From Chromatiales bacterium (GTDB taxonomy: Bacteria > Pseudomonadota > Gammaproteobacteria > SZUA-152), in NCBI GenBank assembly GCA_026999335.1, contig JALTPW010000650.1:1-9576 (forward strand): DNA of 9,576 nt, in the 5' to 3' direction. The notes beneath the pieces are model-generated. The model was not told the DNA's origin. It did no database searches and worked only from the letters and a program-made list of their open reading frames with translations. Of this stretch, positions 6,709-9,576 are shown one piece after another. The position numbers were made by a program, and so were the translations under genes. Within the stretch, counting starts at the first letter, position 1; every line of letters starts with the position of its first letter.

Positions 6709-6714
6709 TATAAT
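6709..6714 (+). promoter_or_regulatory. Consensus -10 element for djlA
   Basis: A perfect TATAAT occurs at 6709-6714 in the argA/djlA divergent gap. The -35 position, 17 bp upstream, has no good match. A TTGACA at 6731-6736 exists but lacks a -10 at the proper distance. The predicted djlA leader is about 70 nt. Confidence 0.4.
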
Positions 6715-6788
6715 TGGCGACGGTTTTTTATTGACAGTTTCATCGACAGGCAGCAGGTCAACAGACGCTGCCAGCTGAGGATTGTATT

Positions 6789-7583
6789 TTGCTGGGAAAA
6801 ATCATCGGTGGTGTATTCGGTTATCTGATCACCAACAACATCTGGGGCATCCTCATCGGTGTGTTCCTTGGCCATCAATTTGACCGTGGGTTGTCACGCA
6901 GCGCGGGTGGCTTTTCCGCCCGTTGGCGAGTGGTGAACCAGGCGCGCGCGCAGCAAGCCTTCTTCGAGACCACCTTCTCCGTGATGGGCCATCTGGCCAA
7001 GGCGGATGGGCGCGTTTCCGAGCAGGAGATCGAACTGGCGCGACAGGTGATGACGCGCATGGGCTTGCCTGAGGCGGCGCGCCGTGAGGCGATGCGCCTG
7101 TTTAACCAGGGCAAGGCTGCGGACTTCGATTTGGACGCTACCCTGGCGAGCTTCCGCAGCGTCACCCTTGGGCAGCGCAATCTGTTGCAGATGTTTCTCG
7201 AAATCCAGTTTTTTGCCGCCTACGCCGACGGTTCGATGGATCCTGACGAGCGGCATGTGCTGTTGCATGTTTGTGATCTGCTGGGTTTCTCGCAGGCCGA
7301 CTTTGACCGCCTGGACGCCATGATTCAGGCCGAGATGCACGGGTTCCAGGATGGCGGAAAGAGTCGTGGTCCGTCGCTGGAAGACGCCTATGCGATCCTC
7401 AATATCAGCGAGGATGCCTCGGACAGCGAAGTGAAAAAGGCCTATCGCCGACTCATGAGCCAACATCATCCGGACAAATTGGTGGCCAAGGGTTTGCCGG
7501 AAGAAATGATGAAACTGGCGCAGCAAAAGACCCACGAAATCCGCACCGCCTATGAGCGTATCAAGGAGACGCGGGGGTTTTGA
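6789..7583 (+). CDS. djlA: Membrane-anchored DnaJ-like co-chaperone DjlA
   Basis: DjlA is an inner-membrane type III J-protein that stimulates DnaK ATPase and in E. coli is linked to envelope stress and capsule control. The 264 aa (271 in E. coli) show a single glycine-rich N-terminal helix (about 5-28). A TerB-like helical domain follows (about 56-180), with KADGRVSEQEI (71-81) and a second acidic AYADGSMDPDE (144-154). The C-terminal J domain (197-264) carries the essential HPD at 227-229, in the context YRRLMSQHHPDK. No ATG fits. A TTG at 6789 is placed seven bases after TGAGGA (6776-6781), so a TTG start is called, which would keep expression modest. The gene is divergent from argA. No gene follows directly on this strand for 816 bp. 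Confidence 0.95.
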   Translation: MLGKIIGGVFGYLITNNIWGILIGVFLGHQFDRGLSRSAGGFSARWRVVNQARAQQAFFETTFSVMGHLAKADGRVSEQEIELARQVMTRMGLPEAARREAMRLFNQGKAADFDLDATLASFRSVTLGQRNLLQMFLEIQFFAAYADGSMDPDERHVLLHVCDLLGFSQADFDRLDAMIQAEMHGFQDGGKSRGPSLEDAYAILNISEDASDSEVKKAYRRLMSQHHPDKLVAKGLPEEMMKLAQQKTHEIRTAYERIKETRGF

Positions 7584-7916
7584 GTGTTGCGGAGTGCACT
7601 GAGACAAGATTTTATCTGGATCCTGCAAGTGGTTGTGCCTCATGCAGATATAGACGAAACGAGCAAGGTATCTGCGGGGTTCGGGATTGAATAATCCCTT
7701 GAGTGGCAAGCCATTGGCTAACTTCTGCCTGCTGCGCTGCCCGCTTAAAAAAAGCAAGCCTGCTGAGTAAAAGCCACGCCATCAGTCACAACAATGTCTT
7801 CCATGTCCCTCGGGATATTCATTGTTTCGTCACAGCGGACAGGTTTTTGTCCGGTTATCGCAAGTCGGCTTCAATAAAAACAAGCACTTACGGGCGAACG
7901 AGCAAAAACTTATCCG

Positions 7917-7940
7917 CATCGAGCAAGATCTTGCTCGATG
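7917..7940. repeat. Perfect 24-bp palindrome
   Basis: CATCGAGCAAGA (7917-7928) is directly followed by its exact reverse complement TCTTGCTCGATG (7929-7940), with no spacer and an AGATCT centre. The heptamer CGAGCAA in its left arm (7920-7926) also occurs at 7899-7905, exactly 21 bp upstream, and again at 7660-7666. No T-run follows on the plus strand, so it is not an intrinsic terminator. It could be a binding site for a dimeric protein or the remnant of a mobile-element end. Confidence 0.6.
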
Positions 7941-8303
7941 TCGCGGGAAGAAGACGCCGTTTACCCCTGATTGAAAAGTTGACTCATTGAAAAAAGATGG
8001 GTGATCAAATACAGATGAAAATCAATCCCTGCTGGCGGGCTCCGCCGTGGCCGGAGTCGTGGATGCCGCATTCAGCGACGCCAGCGGTGCACGATGTTCA
8101 TCGATACTGATGGCCATCGCCAATTCGTCCTCCAACACATCCGCCGATGCCTCACCCAAGGCGCGCGAGGCACATATCACAGCCCGAGCCGGGCGTCTTC
8201 CAAACCTGGGGCGGCTGCATGGAACGATGAATGCCGCGCTAAAGCTATGCTCCCTCCTCGTTGTTGGCTTATATGCAGTCGCCCCGGCCACGCCGCCCGG
8301 TGG

Positions 8304-8332
8304 CTGAAAAAGCCGCCCAAATAGGGTACAGT
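8304..8332 (+). promoter_or_regulatory. Predicted sigma70 promoter for rpe-gph
   Basis: CTGAAA (8304-8309, four of six) and TACAGT (8327-8332, four of six) are separated by 17 bp. They are followed by GCGCG and a predicted start near 8339, giving a leader of about 60 nt. The leader can form a stem CATGGCCG/CGGCCGTG around 8354-8372 with one G-U pair. Confidence 0.45.
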
Positions 8333-8399
8333 GCGCGATTCGATTTTAATGCCCATGGCCGCTCCGGCCGTGGCGCCATGTCAATGAGAGGCTAGAACC

Positions 8400-9092
8400 A
8401 TGGCTGATTTCAAGATTGCACCCTCGATTTTGTCGGCGGATTTCGCCCGTCTTGGCGAAGAGGTCGACAATGTCCTCAAGTCCGGTGCCGACATCGTTCA
8501 TTTCGATGTGATGGACAACCACTATGTGCCCAATCTCACTATCGGCCCACTGGTCTGCGAGGCCCTGCGTAAACACGGTGTCACCGCTGACATCGACGTG
8601 CATCTGATGGTCAAGCCGGTGGATCGCATCATTCCTGACTTCGCCGCCGCAGGCGCTTCCTATATCACCTTTCATCCCGAGGCCTCCGAGCACGTCGATC
8701 GTACTTTGCAGCTGATTCAGGGCGAGGGCTGCAAATCCGGGCTGGTGTTCAATCCCGCCACCTCACTGGACGTCCTTAAGTACGTCATCGACAAGGTGGA
8801 CATCGTCTTGCTGATGTCGGTCAATCCCGGCTTCGGTGGCCAGAGTTTTATCCCTGCCACCCTCGACAAGCTGCGTGAGGCACGCAAGATCATCGATGCC
8901 TCCGGGCGTGACATCCGTCTCGAGATCGACGGCGGCGTGAAGGTGGACAACATCCGCCAAATCGCCGAGGCGGGCGCCGATATGTTCGTGGCCGGTTCCG
9001 CCGTGTTCGGCGCCGCTGCCGACAGCGATCCCAATACCTATGATTCTGTGATCAAGGCCTTCCGCGAGGAACTGGCCAAGGCGGGGAAATAA
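8400..9092 (+). CDS. rpe: Ribulose-phosphate 3-epimerase
   Basis: Rpe interconverts D-ribulose 5-phosphate and D-xylulose 5-phosphate in the pentose phosphate pathway and, in autotrophs, the Calvin cycle. The 230-aa (beta/alpha)8 barrel is full length. It begins with IAPSILSADFARLGEE (6-21). The metal and catalytic residues are all visible: His34 and Asp36 in VHFDVMDNHYVPN (33-45), His68 in DVHLMV (66-71), and Asp177 in LEIDGGV (174-180). The phosphate-binding loop MSVNPGFGGQSF is at 139-150 and FVAGSAVFG at 196-204. ATG 8400 is preceded by AGAGG (8387-8391). It lies directly upstream of gph, the usual gammaproteobacterial order, in which trpE often follows. A promoter is predicted at 8304-8332. 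Confidence 0.97.
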   Translation: MADFKIAPSILSADFARLGEEVDNVLKSGADIVHFDVMDNHYVPNLTIGPLVCEALRKHGVTADIDVHLMVKPVDRIIPDFAAAGASYITFHPEASEHVDRTLQLIQGEGCKSGLVFNPATSLDVLKYVIDKVDIVLLMSVNPGFGGQSFIPATLDKLREARKIIDASGRDIRLEIDGGVKVDNIRQIAEAGADMFVAGSAVFGAAADSDPNTYDSVIKAFREELAKAGK

Positions 9093-9169
9093 AAGTCCAA
9101 TGCAAAGACGCCAGGAGCGCAAAGTCTTTTTAATTTGTTTCTTTACGTTTCTGGCGCCTTTACGACTTT
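9092..9169. repeat. Imperfect inverted-repeat element between rpe and gph
   Basis: The gap is almost filled by one foldback. The 23-nt left arm at 9102-9124 (GCAAAGACGCCAGGAGCG...) pairs with the right arm at 9141-9163 (CTTTACGTTTCTGGCGCC...) at 18 of 23 positions, around a 16-nt T-rich loop (9125-9140). The outer AAAGTC (9092-9097) and GACTTT (9164-9169) extend the symmetry. Repeats of the GCAAAGACGC type are scattered in many proteobacterial genomes. It begins at the last base of the rpe stop codon, so it would lie within a shared rpe-gph transcript and could cause partial termination or RNA processing. Confidence 0.6.
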
Positions 9170-9185
9170 AGTATTGAAGCATTTT

Positions 9186-9576
9186 ATGGCATTGAAAAAC
9201 CCCAAAATGATTCTTATCGACGTGGACGGCACCTTGGTGGATTCGGTGCCCGACCTTGCCTACTGCGTCGATGAAACGATGAAACAGCTCGATATGCCCG
9301 AGCGCGGCGAGGCTGCGGTGCGCAACTGGGTGGGCAATGGCGTCGAGCGTCTGGTGTGCCGTGCCTTGATCAACGCCCTCGACGGCGAGCCCGACGAGGC
9401 CCTGTTCGATAAGGCCTACCCCGTCTTTCTCGATCTGTACGCCGACAATACCAGCAAGCGCAGCCTGCTTTATCCCGGTGTGCGCGAGGGTCTGGACTAC
9501 CTCAAGGCGCAGGGTTACCGGCTGGGGTGCGTGACCAATAAGGCGGCGCAGTTCACGATTCCTCTGTTGAAGGATC
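9186..9576 (+). CDS. gph: Phosphoglycolate phosphatase, 3' end cut by window edge
   Basis: Gph is a HAD-superfamily phosphatase that hydrolyses 2-phosphoglycolate to glycolate, a salvage step after DNA-end repair or RuBisCO oxygenation. The first 130 residues are present of the usual 220-230. HAD motif I is LIDVDGTLVDS (10-20), with nucleophile Asp12 and acid/base Asp14. The helical cap contains NWVGNGVERLVCRAL (47-61), typical of Gph. Motif II is CVTNKA (115-120) with Thr117. The ATG at 9186 gives this N-terminus and has only a weak GAAG upstream. This fits translation from an rpe-gph message, although a foldback repeat fills the gap between them. It follows rpe by 93 bp on the same strand. 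Confidence 0.94.
   Translation, partial: MALKNPKMILIDVDGTLVDSVPDLAYCVDETMKQLDMPERGEAAVRNWVGNGVERLVCRALINALDGEPDEALFDKAYPVFLDLYADNTSKRSLLYPGVREGLDYLKAQGYRLGCVTNKAAQFTIPLLKD

Larger units (their letters stand above)
7584..8399. other. Long stretch with no convincing gene between djlA and rpe
   Basis: The left half (7584-8020) is AT-rich, contains short ORFs in several frames and has no recognisable domain. It holds a small hairpin CGGACA/TGTCCG (7836-7841/7848-7853) and a perfect 24-bp palindrome. The right half (about 8022-8310) is GC-rich and open on both strands: 89 codons on the minus strand from a GTG at 8291 to a stop at 8022, and 86 on the plus strand, 8047-8307. The minus-strand frame has fairly GC-rich third positions and an Ala/Glu-rich tail near its end. 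It has no Shine-Dalgarno and I recognise no family, so it may be a decayed gene. The last 90 bases carry the rpe promoter and leader. Confidence 0.55.

Noticed and set aside
7584..7694. 36-codon ORF starting with GTG right after the djlA stop
   Set aside because: It has no Shine-Dalgarno and no recognised family, and it is short enough to be chance.
6894..7757. 287-codon minus-strand ORF opposite djlA
   Set aside because: It is the antisense of a clear DjlA coding sequence with an HPD motif; no domain is seen in the antisense product.
7836..7853. CGGACA/TGTCCG hairpin as the djlA terminator
   Set aside because: The T-run is in the loop, not after the stem, and it lies 250 bp beyond the djlA stop codon.
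7703..7990. 95-codon plus-strand ORF in the djlA-rpe gap
   Set aside because: Its composition is Ser/Lys-rich without codon bias, it has no ribosome site, and the 24-bp palindrome lies inside it.
1..9576. Defence system, phage, toxin-antitoxin or CRISPR locus
   Set aside because: No array, integrase, transposase or paired toxin-antitoxin ORFs are present; nearly all genes are housekeeping.

Overview
The window reads as chromosomal core sequence from a GC-rich gammaproteobacterium, of a Chromatiales or Ectothiorhodospiraceae-like type. The clues are the rpe-gph pair, a fused kinase-like/GNAT ArgA, a DjlA co-chaperone with one membrane helix, and HemJ-type rather than HemG-type haem synthesis. 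The genus cannot be fixed by reading alone. Most genes are strongly GC-biased at third positions. The rrf2-azoR stretch (about 1500-2860) is visibly AT-richer. No rRNA, tRNA, CRISPR array, intact insertion sequence or phage gene was seen.

Layout. Bases 1-697 (minus) hold a 3'-truncated thiD. Diverging from it at 822-1352 is a DUF5063-like small protein. Bases 1502-2855 (plus) carry an Rrf2-family regulator and an FMN-dependent NADH-azoreductase-like enzyme. They are separated by a REP-like palindromic block and a promoter overlapped by operator-like dyads. Three minus-strand genes follow in transcription order: argA (6614-5280), a CLC chloride channel/transporter with C-terminal CBS domains (5094-3403), and hemJ (3376-2957). 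The 185-bp gap between argA and clc carries, on the opposite strand, a good promoter and a strong intrinsic terminator with no ORF between them, which is a candidate small RNA. djlA (6789-7583, plus) diverges from argA. An 816-bp stretch (7584-8399) has no convincing gene but contains a perfect 24-bp palindrome. At the right end are rpe (8400-9092) and a truncated gph (9186-9576), separated by an imperfect inverted repeat.

How the genes work together. rpe and gph form the familiar carbon-metabolism pair: pentose-phosphate epimerase and 2-phosphoglycolate salvage. In many gammaproteobacteria trpE follows. ArgA starts arginine synthesis, ThiD makes the pyrimidine half of thiamine, and HemJ carries out the penultimate oxidation to protoporphyrin IX. 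The Rrf2-azoreductase pair looks like a small electrophile or quinone-response module. I found no convincing undescribed multi-gene system. The points most worth checking are the candidate sRNA at 5130-5242, the azoR operator region, the altered CLC motif residues and the palindromic orphan region at 7584-8399.
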